Notes: generated by a model from the letters alone, not told the origin. A stretch of 64,000 nucleotides of DNA from Sesamum alatum (GCA_034509735.1 JACGWO010000001.1:30259966-30323965), one strand, 5' to 3'; shown: positions 1-11,589, numbered from the stretch's first letter. A program made the numbers and translations.

Positions 1-417
1 ACCATTAATTCATAATGTGTTATTGATTCATCCACTCCAAATAAATACACTTGTTCGTTGCTAGCACGACGTGCAAGATACGTGGGTGGATCGTGTGTCA
101 CGATTTGGAGGGTCTCAAGAACGAGATCTTGGTGCAAAACGGGGAACAACGCGTGTAGCCGTTGAAGACGAAAACGACAACGGGTAGGTCTCGTTTTAGA
201 TTTTCGTCCTCTTTTATTTTCAACCCTATGGCCTCCATGATATGTTATATGTGATTTATTCATGAGATACACCGAACACCCGGGAAATTTCAAAGGCACA
301 CCCTTTGAAACGTGTTTTAATTTAAAAGCATGTTTAAATTCCGCATTTACTTTTTTAATTATACCGCGCTTCCGCATTCGCGTTTTTCCCGGGACGATCC
401 ACAATTCCTTTTATTCA
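1..417 (+). mobile_element. 3' end of an LTR (family LTR-A), cut by window start
   Basis: This stretch matches the last ~400 bases of the solo LTRs at 3120-5114 and 17312-19644. Shared blocks include GGAGGGTCTCAAGAACGAGA, GGTGCAAAACGG, CTATGGCCTCCATG, GAGATACACCGAACRCCCGG, the CGCTTCCGCATTCGCG segment and the terminal GGGACGATCCAC. The 3' end is put at the CA at 416-417 because the sister copies end in TTTCTTTCA. The 5' part lies outside the window, so it could be a solo LTR or part of a longer element. It lies inside the internal region of the minus-strand retrotransposon whose primer site is at 508-519, so it is the younger insertion of the two. Confidence 0.7.
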
Positions 418-507
418 TATATTCATGCAATCATACATGTCATTAAAGCCGTAAAAGCAAGTAGATCATGCCAAGCACATAGATCTATGCCTCTTACATC
501 GAACCGG

Positions 508-519
508 GCTCTGATACCA
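508..519 (-). other. tRNA-Met type primer-binding site of a minus-strand LTR retrotransposon
   Basis: The minus strand reads TGGTATCAGAGC, the usual initiator-Met primer-binding site of plant retroelements. It lies three bases downstream of the LTR end at 522. This fixes the element's orientation (5' LTR on the right, internal region running left). Only about 100 bases of internal sequence (418-521) remain before the LTR fragment at 1-417. Confidence 0.75.
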
Positions 520-521
520 CT

Positions 522-1350
522 TGAAGGACAAGCGGATCCGCCCGGGAGCGCGAGCGGAAGCAAGAAATGCAAATAAATATGTAATTTAAATTGCATATAA
601 AAATAAACATAATCCCAAGGGGTGTACCCTAGGGTGCTCAACCGGGCGTTCGGTGTAGGATGTATTAATACTAAAGTATATATTATACATAGGGCATAGA
701 TGAAATGTAAATCTACAAAAGCGTAATTAATCATTACCGTTGTAGATTTCACGTGTGCACGGCTACTTGCGTTGTTCCTTCTCCGGAATATTCACAAAGT
801 CCAAACGTATTGGACTCTCCAAAGGTGATCCACACCACACTGAAAGAAACTCACGTTCTCCTTGTTAGAAGAAAATGGGTTTATGAAGGAATCGGTTTAA
901 GAGAATAAACACTATAAGTTAGTGTTCTCTTAAACCTACTTTGTTCTTCCTTTTTGATCCAAGATCAAATGAAGAACACAAGTGGGAGAGGGAGAGAGGG
1001 CTGAGAGTGAGAGAGAGGAGAGAGGCCGTTTTTTGCTTCTTCTTTTACTAGAAAAGATGAATAATGATTATCTTACACAAGGTGTTAGTATATACTCATA
1101 TATATATATAATTAATGTGATTATTAGAATGTGTCTAGGTTTATCCTAGGATGTCTAGATACATCCCAATCAATCACCATTAATTATTCAATTAAGCCTA
1201 CCAACCTTTAAGGTATGATCAAATCATACCAAAAGGGAAGGGCTTGATTGGAGTTGATTTGTCTCTTACAAAAAGAGACAAGTCAACTACCACCTTGCAT
1301 CCAACATGGCTGATTTGCTTCCTCCAAGGGAGCATTTTCGGTCACTTTCA
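522..1350 (-). mobile_element. 5' LTR of a minus-strand LTR retrotransposon (829 bp)
   Basis: Read on the minus strand it begins TGAAAGTGACC at 1350 and ends CCTTCA at 522, giving TG...CA termini, directly followed by a primer-binding site. Its U5 part has the same layout as the LTR-A family: a CACCGAACGCCCGG block, a GGGTACACCCCTTGGG block and a GC-rich CGCTTCCGCTCGCGC block, but the rest differs. It is probably a diverged relative of LTR-A. The right end abuts LINE coding sequence at 1351, so it inserted into the LINE. The expected second TSD copy (ATAAG) and the partner LTR are outside the window. Confidence 0.7.
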
Positions 1351-4300
1351 ATAAGGGAAGAAGTCCAACTTCTTCCTATTCGAAAATGGAGTTTGTCTTT
1401 TACCTCGTTTACCTTTGTCTCCCTTCTTATCTGTCCTGTTAGGTGTGATGACCTCCTCAATTGATTTGTTCCTTTTGTGCTTTCCAGCTTCTGTACTATC
1501 TGACAGGATGATATGTTGGTTATGTATTTGTGAGGTGATATTGGGAATGTCAGTAGTTTCCCTGTTCTCTTTGCAAGGCAAGGTCACCATGTCCTGAAGT
1601 TCCTGAGCTCTTGTCTGTTGCAATATCTGTAGCACATGACATAATCTGGTTGGTCCTTCAATGGTGTTGGGGAGAGACTCAGGGATGCTGCACTGGAAGC
1701 TATCTCCGATATCTGTTGGGACTGGTGTTTCTGTAGAGGGCAAGGAGTATTAAGAGTCCTGTAGATCCTCTAGGCTTTTGAATTTGTCGAACACTAGAGT
1801 GATATCTTCTTCCTCCTCACTAGGTGCCTCTGTTGAAGAAGAGTCATTCTTGTTTGTATCTATTTGTTTATTATGGTCTCCCTTTAAAATGATCTTAGAG
1901 CCTGTGGAGTTTGTGGAGATCATATTAGATTCACCTTTTTCTAATGACCAGGCAGGGAAGAAGCTGGTGCAGGAGTATAATCCTCTCCCATTGGGTGTGA
2001 CTGATTCTTGCAGTTTCCCTCTTCCACATTACAATGTTGATCACTAAGAGTGTTCATCATTCCAGGTCTTTCACTTTGTTTACTCCACCATTGGCATTAA
2101 TTTCCCCTTTGTGTAACTCATGTTGACCTGCTTTTTCCAGAATGTTGGTGATGATTTCAATATCTTCAAATAGCTCTTGTTTGGTGCTTTTCTGTCCTAT
2201 ATTTTCTTCATTCCAGTTTCTATCCAGTAATTCATTAAGGAGTGGGTCAGCATAGTTGAAATCATCATTTTCCTTTTCTTGTCCACTTGAAACAGCAACA
2301 GACTCCCTACCCTCATTTAGAGAAGAATTAGAACTAGGTTCTGAGATGATAATAGGGCCTTCATTAGCAAATATCACTCTCTTGCTTTTTCTATTATTTG
2401 GGTCTCTAGGATTTGCAACAGCTTCCAAGGCTTGGTTAACGTTGCCCACTATTTTCACTTGGTCACCTCTTGATTTTGACAGGCAATTTTTGTTGCTCAT
2501 GGCTTAGGTGTTTACAGATAGAGCAGTACGCAGGGCAATTTTCATATATCACAGGCTGCTTAAATGTTGTATCGTCATCTTCAATGTAGATTGTTGGGCA
2601 TCTAGGGGCTGTGAGATCAAGTTCAACACAAAATCTAGCATAACTGGACCTACAAGATTAGTTGTAGGCTCATCCATACGGAGTGGTTTGCCAATTAAGC
2701 TAGCTATACTAAAGAGTGAACTTTTTTCAAACATATGGCAGGGTAGTTCGGGAAACTTAATCCAGACTGGGGTGATTGATGATTCAATCTGAGGGTTAAA
2801 CTTGCTAGTCCGTTTGAAAACTCTCATAAGGAAATTGTCAAATTGTCATTCTCCTCTGAGCCAAAGTCTAGAGTAGTCGTCTTCGTGGGTAAGTTGAATC
2901 AAAACATGTTTTAGGTTAATTGCTCCAATGGAAAATGGCCCTTTAAGCCCTAGTCTGATAATCCTTTGTTTAAGGAAAGTACGATTAGGGAGGCCCTGAG
3001 AAAATTTACCGACAAGGGCAAATTTCAACCGTGCTGCCATTTTTGAAGACTCAGCTTTGGAGAATTTGATTCCCAGTTCCCCTTTGAACTTGGAGGTAGT
3101 GCCCAGTAGTTGCAGAGTTTGTTAGAATAGGTGACCATGTAAGCCAATTTTGGCAGGAATATGTAACCTATGTCTAGACAATTCTTTGGTATTTGATAAA
3201 ACATTTATGAATAAAGAAGTGAAAATTCATATGGCAATACTTTGTTTACGTTCACTTATATCTGCATTTACATTTCTGTTCACTACGCAAACAAAGCCCA
3301 CGGACTGAAAATTGATTTCGGGGACTAGGACTACGCTTGGAGGTAGGTCCACGAAATCAGTCTTACCGAATCAGTCCGAAAATCTCCAAGTCAAGGAATC
3401 CCGAAAATGGGTACCGGGATTCCCTTTGAGACTTGCACTAAGCATCTGTTGTCGTGTTTCCTCGACGGGTGACGAAGGTCGTCTAAGCAGTGTTAGTGGG
3501 TCAGCATGCTAGGAAGTAGCTGACTGAGGTGACTCGCGGGAACCGTCTTATGGAGGACCTTGAGTATGGTCAGCAAGGTATGACGTGTATTCCCGGTTCC
3601 AACGGTACAGGCCAAGTCCTTTGACTTGAGGAACTGCTGAGTTTACCTGTGCATCAGGTCTGTATCTTAGATATGGTGAGAGATTGTCAAAATACTCTTG
3701 AGTAGTCATAAGCCATGTCTAGTGCAGCTCGGGTGCACAAAGTGACAGTAGTTTCCAAGAAAGGATCTGTCTCCTGTCAAAAGGCATTGACAGTTGAGTC
3801 TCATATATGCTCTGTGTCTTGTCCCTAAAAACTGTGGCCACAGTAACTAAATAGAAGGGAAGGTTTCCCTTGCGGCGTTTAGTAAGGACAGGCCGACACT
3901 TAGGTCCAAAATGGGTACCTGCATTTTCCGTGCCCTAGACCCTAAGTGATGAGACCAAAGACAGAAGGACAAGTGTACTGTTAGAGCCTAAATGTTCATC
4001 CCCGAATATTTCACCTAGTCTCTAGTGCCATGGACCGTTGCTAGATGGCCACCCATGGTAACGGACGGATTCTGGGAATCCGACCAAGTCTAGCTGAAAG
4101 GTGAACCTAAAGAGTCACACACTATCCACACACACTTAGTATTTAATTTGGAATTAAATATTGGAGTAAAGAAATGATTAAATTAGATTTAATCGGGTCT
4201 ATATTTTCTTGGAGAAATTAATTCCTTCTATTTAATAAAGGGAATTAAATTAATAAATAGGATTTATTAAAGGGTTGATTTAATGGGCTTAGAATAAATA

Positions 4301-5302
4301 TTAATATTTATTTATTATATTATATTTATTCTTTTAGCCTTTTGGAATATTTAATGGGATTTAAATATTTCATTAAATTAAAATCAACGGTTGAGATGAA
4401 AAGGGGAGATGGAAGGCTAGGATTTGTTTGACTAGGTCAAACACTAGTTTGACTAGGACTTTGACTAGGTCAAAATCCTAGTCAAATTAGAGTTCTTAGA
4501 GTTGGAGTTTAAAGAGGATTAAACTCCTCCTCTATATAAACCTCTACCCTCCAAACAATTGAAGGATGATGATTCTTGAAAACACACACAACACACACTC
4601 ATCTCTCCCCTCCTCACCTCTCGTCCGCCCCCTCTCTCTCTACAAGAAATATTTTTCTTAGTTCTTTTGTTCTTGGAACATTAGAACTTAGATGAATCAA
4701 TATCGTTAATTGATAACGTGTTGTTGATTCATCCACTCCAAAAATTATACACTTGTTCGTTGCTAGCACGACGTGCAAGATACGTGGGTGGATCATGTGT
4801 CACGATTTGGAGGGTCTCAAGAACGAGATCTCGGTGCAAAACGGGGAACAACGCGAGTAGCCGTTGAAGACGAAAACGACAACGAGTAGGTCTCATTTTA
4901 CTTTTTCGTCCCGCTTTAATTTTCAACTCTATGGCCTCCATGATTTCTTTACATGCTTTATGATCATGAGATACACCGAACGCCCGGGAACCTCAAGGGC
5001 ACACCCCTTCAGCGTGTTCTTTTAAATTAAAAGCATGCTTTAATTTTTGTATGTTTATTTTTATCGCGCTTCCGCATTCGCGCAATTCTCAGGACGATCC
5101 ACCGATTTCTTTCAGAGTTTCCCCGTTGAACGATTTTTTTGCCGCTCTTTCAGGATCATGTTGGAAGATCGTCGTCAGTGGATGTGGGACAGCATTTGCA
5201 TAAGTTCTTTTAGTTGGGAAGGGGGGGGAGGCGAAGGTGTAGGTGGGGGCTGAGGGTTAAGGGGGTTTAAGGAGGAAGATGGAGGGGAGTGGGGTCGGCC
5301 AT
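1351..5302 (-). pseudogene. L1-type LINE ORF1 (DUF4283 / zinc-knuckle protein), broken
   Basis: Minus-strand remains of the nucleic-acid-binding ORF1 protein of plant L1 LINEs. A plausible start (MADPTPLHLPP) is at 5302, followed by a proline-rich stretch with a frameshift. After the solo LTR at 3120-5114, the DUF4283 core follows at 3040-2846 (MAARLKFALVGKFSQG) and 2827-2549 (WIKFPELP, IGKPLRMDEPT). A degenerate zinc knuckle (CSICKHLSHE) lies near 2530, and a hydrophilic Ser/Glu/Lys-rich tail at 2500-2057 and 1743-1348. At least four frameshifts or stops break it. The 3' end is cut by the LTR at 1350, so ORF2 is absent here. DUF4283 followed by a zinc knuckle is the known plant L1 ORF1 layout; assignment to one LINE is inferred from shared strand and order. 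Confidence 0.75.
3120..5114 (+). mobile_element. Solo LTR (family LTR-A), 1995 bp, TSD GAGTT
   Basis: It begins TGTTAGAATAGGTGACC at 3120 and ends TTTCTTTCA at 5114. It is flanked by the 5-base duplication GAGTT at 3115-3119 and 5115-5119. It has no internal coding region and the host LINE reading continues on both sides, so this is a solo LTR left by LTR-LTR recombination. A TATA box (CTATATAAAC) is at 4532-4541 with the R/U5-like block downstream. It shares start, end and U5 blocks with 17312-19644. Confidence 0.88.
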
Positions 5303-6063
5303 CAAGGCATCCTCGAGGGTAGGAGTGAAAGAGTGAGTTAGGTAACAGATGGGGGGATCAGATGTCCTCGGTAACAGCTATTTTAAGAGAGAGAAATTTC
5401 CAAAAGTCTTAGAATGTATGTTCCCTTCTCCATTAAGGGTTTCTTATGAAGACTTTCACACAAAGTTGTTCCAATGATGATTAGACTCGGTGTGTAGCAT
5501 GTTCATGATGTGTCTGACTACTTTTGGCCTAATCTATTAGAATTGAGAAAATTCTGCCCCTATTGTTACAAGCATATGATTAGGCTTTGGATGCAGGAAG
5601 GTGCAAATAAGTCCAGTAAGAATCAACTATCGTGCCATTTTCGCTACATAAGAGGCTCCACAACAAATGGACATAAATCGATCATTAGAAGGCAACAAAA
5701 TATTGAAGAGAAAGGAAAAGGGGATCTTCTCTCAGAAAAAACCAAATATATTGGAAGGGTTGGATTTAAGTTTTGTTAGAAAAGAGAGAAATCTTTTTTT
5801 TCTGCCCTATTTTCCTTCTAAATTTATTTTTTTCCTCAAAAGATAGTTATATTTCTCCCCAAAGTGTTGCCAAACTTGAAAATACGCCAATTTTCCCTCC
5901 AGCCAAAAATACTTAACCAACACGTGCCTAGGCCGTTAAATTATAGATGAAAAAATGGATGAGGGCCAAGAGTGCAAATTTTTATAAGTTACAAAACTAA
6001 AAATACTAATCCCCTAATGAATGATACCAACAGTAAAAGAGGCCAACTTATTGGACAAAAATT
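5303..6063. other. Spacer with no supported gene
   Basis: The first part may be the 5' untranslated region of the minus-strand LINE. The rest is AT-rich and holds short open frames (for example around 5510-5779) without recognisable domains, codon bias or splice structure. No repeat boundary was seen before the MITE at 6064. Confidence 0.4.
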
Positions 6064-6332
6064 GGAAAAAATGCAAGCAACCCCTCTGTGATATTACAAA
6101 TGTGCAAATTATCCCCTTATGAAAAATAAAAATAACGATTTACCTCCTTGTGTTTTTTTTAAATGAATCAATTTACCTCCCCGTGTTTTTCAAAATGGAG
6201 CAATTTACCTCCATAGGCATGGAGGTAAATTGCTCCATTTTAAAGAACACGTGGAGATAAATTACTATATTTTTCATAGAGGGATAATTTGTTCATTTAC
6301 AATATCACAGGAAAGTAAATTACTTTAAACCC
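6064..6332. mobile_element. Foldback MITE, 269 bp
   Basis: The two halves are near-perfect inverted copies about an axis near 6216. At the centre, AATGGAGCAATTTACCTCC is followed by its reverse complement. The outer arms pair CTGTGATATTACAAATGTGC with GTTCATTTACAATATCACAG. A 10-base direct repeat, GACAAAAATT at 6054-6063 and GACAAAAAAT at 6333-6342, fits a 9-10 bp Mutator-type target duplication. It is non-coding. Confidence 0.75.
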
Positions 6333-6342
6333 GACAAAAAAT

Positions 6343-6974
6343 GCTATCCCCAATCATAAGGAAAGGGACCATGAAATCCATAAATAGGTTTGGTGGTGTT
6401 TCGGAGTCAATGCGTTGCAGGAGATCCGGGCTCATCCACAACGTCCATGAAGCAAGTTCTTGACAATATTTCACTTAACACTTGAAATTTAACATGGACG
6501 ATAAATTAGATTATAAATGTAAATATGAAATTAATATGTATTGAGAATAATCCAATTTCTATCTATTATTTTGAGTTGAATTATTTGATAATATTTAATT
6601 GGAAATTTGGACTGCTTATTTATTTGAAACTTGATTTATTATACTCTGTTTTTATTTATAATTTGTATATATGTGCACATGTTTGAGTCAAACGATTTTC
6701 TTTATTTAACCGGTTCAACTGATCAAATCAATGACATAATAAGCCAATAATTTATTTGATTCAATATCCAACCGGGTTTTCAAACATTGTTGTAATTTAA
6801 TTAAAGATGTGGAAGGATAAAATATAATTTACTTTTTCTTGAATAGTTCTTTTTCATTTGGCATATTTCTTTGTGATAGTGTGACCCCATCACTATCTAC
6901 CTGCAAAATTGCATTTTTAATGTATTATGATACAGGTATATAATTTAGTTCTTTGCTTTACGTGATTTTTTTAA
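6343..6974. other. AT-rich spacer, nothing recognised
   Basis: No open frame with domain content, no RNA gene and no repeat boundary was recognised between the foldback MITE and the Mutator-like terminal repeat that starts at 6975. Confidence 0.4.
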
Positions 6975-7254
6975 GGGTCAAATAGCATATGATTCCCCTG
7001 TATTTAGAAAACTCAGCTAAAAATTCTTATATGTTTTTAAAAAGAGGCTTAACCCCCCCCCCCCCCTCCCCACTCCTCCTCTGTTTTATTAAATAAATGG
7101 GTCAAACACCCCTCTCTGTTAAATATAACTAACGGTGTTAATTTTTTTTTTGTAAAATAACAATTTTGTCTTTCTTTATTATATATTATTCCTTATTTTA
7201 ACGATCATTGAATCTTTTTTGAATAAATAAAAGCCATCACTACAAAAAAACAAG

Positions 7255-7920
7255 GTTATAGCAACGGATTTTTTTGCAACGGACCAATTCGTTGCAAATT
7301 TGCAACGACCTTTGCTACGACTTTGCGACGGATTCTGATTTTTTTTACATTTTCGTTGCAATTTCTGTGGCAAATTAACAATGATATTTTGCAACGGACT
7401 ATCCGTGGCAAAATTCCGTTGCAAAATTTTGTCAACTTTAAAATGTCCCACATTCAACATAAGTCGTTGCAAAAGTCGTGGCAAAATATTGCAACGACAC
7501 ATTCCGTTGCAAACTTCCAACGGTTTTTGCAACTGACGTATTTCGTTGCATACTTTGCAACGAAAATTGTAGTTAAATCCGTTGCAAAAAATTTGTAACG
7601 GACTTTGTAACGAACCCGTGTCGTTGCAATTTGAATATTGTGATTTGCAACGGATTTAGCGACGGTACATTGTCCATTGCACAACTTGCCGACAATTTTG
7701 CAACGGAGTTGCAACAACCTTGGAAGTCGTTACAATCCGTACATACAGCTGTAAGCATTAATTATTGAGCTGTTGAATTTGCAACGATTTTTGCAACGGA
7801 TTTGTCCGTTGCAATATGTTTGTGACAGTTGTAACCCACTATTTTAAAATGCTATATGTTTTGCAATGGATTTTGCAACAGTAATATAAATCTGTTGCAA
7901 AATCCGTTGCAAAATCCTTA
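7255..7920. repeat. Left subterminal repeats of CACTA 1 (TTGCAACGGA/TCCGTTGCAA)
   Basis: Dozens of copies of a 10-base word and its reverse complement (TTGCAACGGA, CGTTGCAA, CCGTTGCAA) occur in both orientations at irregular spacing. In the CACTA/Spm family such subterminal arrays are binding sites for the element's own protein. Open frames running through here are by-products of the repeat. Confidence 0.85.
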
Positions 7921-8315
7921 GACATGCGACCTTTACAAGATATGTTTTAGGAAAGATTACTACAATTGGACATCTCATGGTGATAACGATCTCCTGTGGC
8001 TGACGATTAATGTGGTACGGCTAAGGGTGGACGCAAGTGTGAGGTACTGCATTGGCATTCTAAGCAGCATTCCCCGGTAGCTGAGGAAGCCCCTTCTACG
8101 TTCGCAATGCCCGTGTCGACCCTATCGTCGCGTAAGGTGAGTTGACCGTCCATTGACAGAAGTTCATAGGCTTTTTAAGGAGGGATAACTAAACAACGGC
8201 CAATACAGAAGGATTATGAGCATTCAATTTCAACTGACAACTCTGTAGATCAAACGAAAAATTGGAATAACTATGAGGATCGGAGGATGGTGTTTTATGC
8301 AACTGATCCTGTATC

Positions 8316-8600
8316 TTGTCCACAGGTGGTCCAGTGCAATATAGATGGATGTATCCTTTGAGAGGTATTATTATTATTCTTGAAAATTTAAATATGCATA
8401 ATTTTTGCTTATGTATCTAATATTTTAAATTCCACTATATTTTGCAAACCTCCATACTTTGAAGAAAAAGGTGAAGAACAAAGCTGTTGTAGAGGCTTCA
8501 ATTTGTGAAGCCTACATTGTTGAGGAAATATCGACCTTCGCCACGCATTATTTTGAACCCGATGTTATTTGCAAAAGGCGTAAACCTGGGAGGAATGACT
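8316..8600 (+). pseudogene. Remnant of CACTA TNP2-type transposase (DUF4218 region)
   Basis: Two blocks match the intact-looking counterpart in CACTA 2. GGPVQYRWMYPL is encoded near 8324-8360 (counterpart near 35218-35258). After an intron-like AT-rich gap, KKKVKNKAVVEASICEAYIV and FATHYFEPDVICKRRKPGRN are encoded at 8466-8600 (counterpart at 35330-35470). The upstream catalytic part of the transposase is missing, so this is a deletion derivative. The segment 7930-8315 between the subterminal repeats and this remnant is not recognised. Confidence 0.7.
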
Positions 8601-8604
8601 AGTG

Positions 8605-8662
8605 ATGGCAACGGGGCGGATCTGGTACGGGTCTGCCGGGACCCGAGACCCGCCCCGCTTAC
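8605..8662. mobile_element. Possible hAT-type terminal fragment
   Basis: The sequence TAGTGATGGCAACGGGGCGG followed by alternating GGGTCTGCCGGGACCCGAGA resembles a GC-rich terminal motif seen in many plant hAT-type MITEs. No matching opposite end or 8-bp duplication was found, so this may be an end fragment or chance similarity. Confidence 0.25.
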
Positions 8663-9650
8663 AATTTAATATTGTAGAAAATATCCATTTTCTGCAATAA
8701 TGCAATTGAATTACATAAAAATATTTATAGTTGAGATCGATATGTTCACAATATGCAATAAATTTGTATATTTATAAATGTTAGTATTACATTTGAAGTA
8801 ACTATCATCTTATATTGTTGAACAACATGGGTTAATCGGACCGTTAAAATTCAGATCAAACCGTTAGATATGATCAAACTTACAGAAAAATACATTTGGT
8901 AAAGTTTTAGACTTATTGGTTATACGGATGTTCAGATATCGTACTCGTAACAAAAGAGTAATCATTTAAGACAGTGTATCGTTGAATCAGACCATGTGAT
9001 TTTAAATCGTACCGTCTAGTATGATCTAATGGACACATACTTATATATATTAAAATTTAGTATGAATCGGGTGGCTGGATTTTAAGATGTCGTAATTGTT
9101 AATTAAACTTTTTGATGTAATTATATATAATAATATATATATCTAAAATGAATTGTATAAGACAAATAATATGTTTATCTATATTATTAATCTTCTCTTC
9201 AAGTAATATCATTTTACAATTTACAATGAATTATATTATACAAAGAATACATTAAACTAATATTTTATTTTTTAATAAATAATATCAATTTAGATTTAAG
9301 TAACTCAATTTAGATTTAAATAACTTAATATAGACTATATAATGAAGAAGATGATGATGATGAAGATGATAATGATTATTAATTGAACATAATGTGTTGA
9401 TGATTTTGTCATGATATTTTATCTCATTTACTAATTGAAGAGTATATCTTAAATCATTTATCCCATATCATTTTAAAAAAAATCATTAATTATAAAATAT
9501 TTTATTTCATTTATTAATTAAAACTATATCTTAAATCATTTATCTCATTTAATTTTAAAAATAATTATTAATTTAAAATTATTTTTTTGATTTACTAATT
9601 GAATAATATATCTCATTTAATTTTAAATAAAATTATTAATTCAAAAATAA
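8663..9650. other. AT-rich interior of CACTA 1
   Basis: Very AT-rich sequence with repeated TTTATCTCATTTAATTTTAA words around 9410-9660 and a GATGAAGATGATAATGAT run near 9345. Sequence around 8820-9060 (ACCGTTARA words) resembles the segment at 36720-37020 in CACTA 2, so the two elements share backbone. No gene is supported. Confidence 0.45.
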
Positions 9651-10122
9651 TTTAACTTTTTACTATACACTTTCCCTCCCCATTTTCACATCCTAATTTC
9701 CCCCCCCCCCCCCCCCCCCTTTCCCTCCTCTATTTTCTAAACCCTAATTTTTTCCTCCCTTTCCCTCCCTCTTTTTCCCCTCTCCCCCTTCCCCCTTCCC
9801 CCTTCCCCATACATTTTCACCACTACATTTCTCTTCCCCCCTTTCCCTCCCTCTTTTCCCCCTCTCCCCCTTCTCTCTGCCGCCGCCGCCGCCACCGCCA
9901 CCGGTCGCCGCCGCCACCGCCGCCGGTCGCCGCCGCCACCACGAGGTATGTTTCTCCTCTTTTCCTCTCCTCTTTTCTTTCTCCTCTTTTCTTTCTTCTA
10001 ATTTTTTTTTTCATTTTTTGTTGAAGTCTTCGCCGCCGCCCGCCGCCTCTAGCCGCCGCCCGCCGCCGCGAGGTATGCTTCTCCTCCTTTCTTCTCCTCT
10101 TCTCTTTCTCCTCTTTTCTTTC

Positions 10123-10154
<32 letters not shown>

Positions 10155-10260
10155 TTTTTCAGTTTTTGACTTTTTTTAGAGCCGCCCGCCGCCGCGCCGC
10201 CTCCACCACCGCCGTCCGCCACCGCCGTCCGCCGCCGCCCGCCGAGGTCATCCACTTTCT
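9651..10260. repeat. Poly-C, C/T-rich, CCG-trinucleotide and (TA)n tract in CACTA 1
   Basis: It holds a run of 20 C at 9700-9719, long CCCTTCC-type pyrimidine stretches, three GCCGCC-rich blocks (9880-9945, 10030-10075, 10180-10250) and a (TA)n run at 10124-10145. CACTA 2 has a C/T-rich then CCG-rich segment at the same relative place (37600-37900), upstream of its second gene. This block is probably the decayed 5' end of the equivalent gene. Confidence 0.65.
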
Positions 10261-10676
10261 TCTAGTTTTTCATGTCCAAAACCCTTTTATTTCTTTAGTT
10301 TTTCATGTCTAAAACCCTTTTACTTCTTTAGTTTTGTTTAATTTTTCATGTCCAATTTACTTGTTTAGTTTTGTTTAATTTTTCATGTCCAAAACTTCTA
10401 ATTCCCTACATGAATATATGCTATATTGAGTATTGACTAAGTCATATTTTGTTCATGTGCAAAATTGAGTATGTTATATTGACTATGTGTTGGTATAAAA
10501 TGTATATTAAGTATGTGTTTAATATAAAATTGTGTATGACAATGTAATATATTGAGTATTTGGTTGATATATTGAGAATGTGGTTGGTATATTGAGGTGG
10601 ATGGGAATGATAATTGTATTGATGAGGTTGGATGAGTGTTGTTGGTTATGATTGTAGATTAGGATTTTTATTAACA

Positions 10677-11215
10677 TAAACTCATCTAAATTAATGTACC
10701 TAAGTTATATCACAAGTTAAAAATTTAATTAAACTAATTTAACTTGGTTATATCACAAGTTAAAAATGCAACTAAACTAATGTAACTTAGTTAACTTTCA
10801 AGTTAAAATTTTCAATTAAACTAATTTTACTTAGTTAACTCACAAGTTAGAAAACAAACTCCACTAATGTAATTTTGTTAACTTTCTATTTAAAATCTTT
10901 AACTAAACTAATTTAACTTAGTTAACTAACAAGTTAAAAAACTCAACTAAACTAATGTAATTTTGTAACTAATGTAATTTTGTTAACATTCAACTTAAAA
11001 TCTTTAACTAAATTAATTTAACTTAGTTATTTCACAAGTTAAAAATGCAACTAAACTAATGTAACTTAGTTGACTTTCAAATTAAAATCTTCAATTAAAC
11101 TAATTTTACTAGTTAAATCACAAGTTAAAAATCTAACTCCACTAATGTAATTTTGTTAAATTTCAACTTAAAATCTTTAACTAAACTAATTTAACTTAGT
11201 TAACTCCATTAAATG
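10677..11215. repeat. Degenerate minisatellite, about 44-bp unit
   Basis: A unit close to AACTAATTTAACTTAGTTAA plus CTCACAAGTTAAAAATGC recurs about a dozen times with point changes and small deletions. It lies in the non-coding part of CACTA 1. The 10261-10676 stretch before it shows only short repeated words (TTAGTTTTTCATGTCCAAAA). Confidence 0.65.
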
Positions 11216-11328
11216 TCATTACTCCGGCGGATATCATGTAAGGAAATTTAAAATGTTTGATTGTTTTAAAAATATTTTAAAAATGTTATATTATATTTGT
11301 TTTTATAATTATTTATTTGATACTTTGT

Positions 11329-11446
11329 AGGGATTCGAAAGTTCAAGAGGTCATCAAGGAGCGACTCTGAAGATAGTCCGGGTGATATCCCACCCGACCA
11401 CCCACCTTCACAACATTGTGAAAATGCATTTGATCCCCCTCTTTAA
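11329..11446 (+). pseudogene. Possible terminal exon of the decayed second CACTA 1 gene
   Basis: After a pyrimidine-rich stretch and a TTTGTAG acceptor, a frame reads SRSDSEDSPGDIPPDHPPSQ and stops at TAA near 11446. The position is the same as the end of the Transposase_24 gene in CACTA 2. No conserved core is left, so this is only suggestive. Confidence 0.3.
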
Positions 11447-11589
11447 ATTTGTATGCTTTAAAATTGAATATTTTTATTTTGTGGATTGAAATGTTGAATT
11501 ATCTTTACTGTAAGTATTTTGCCTTAAATATATTGTCATATTTGAATTTTCTTGTTAGAGTTAAATTAAATATATTTTTGTTATTGAAT

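Noticed and set aside
508..519. tRNA gene fragment
   Set aside because: Only the 12-base primer complement is present, directly after an LTR end; no cloverleaf sequence.
262..752. Overlapping open frames on both strands
   Set aside because: They run through LTR and primer-site sequence and have no domain content.
5510..5779. 89-codon plus-strand frame
   Set aside because: No recognisable domain, no splice context, no support beyond being open.
7179..7758. Several ~60-117-codon frames
   Set aside because: Produced by the repeated TTGCAACGGA words; Cys/Asn/Leu-rich low-complexity translations.
7255..7920. Dense short repeats that might be read as a CRISPR-like or satellite array
   Set aside because: Words occur in both orientations at irregular spacing and are confined to the two ends of a CACTA element; these are subterminal repeats.
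9823..10255. Arg/Gly-rich frames on the minus strand
   Set aside because: Translation of CCG and pyrimidine repeats.
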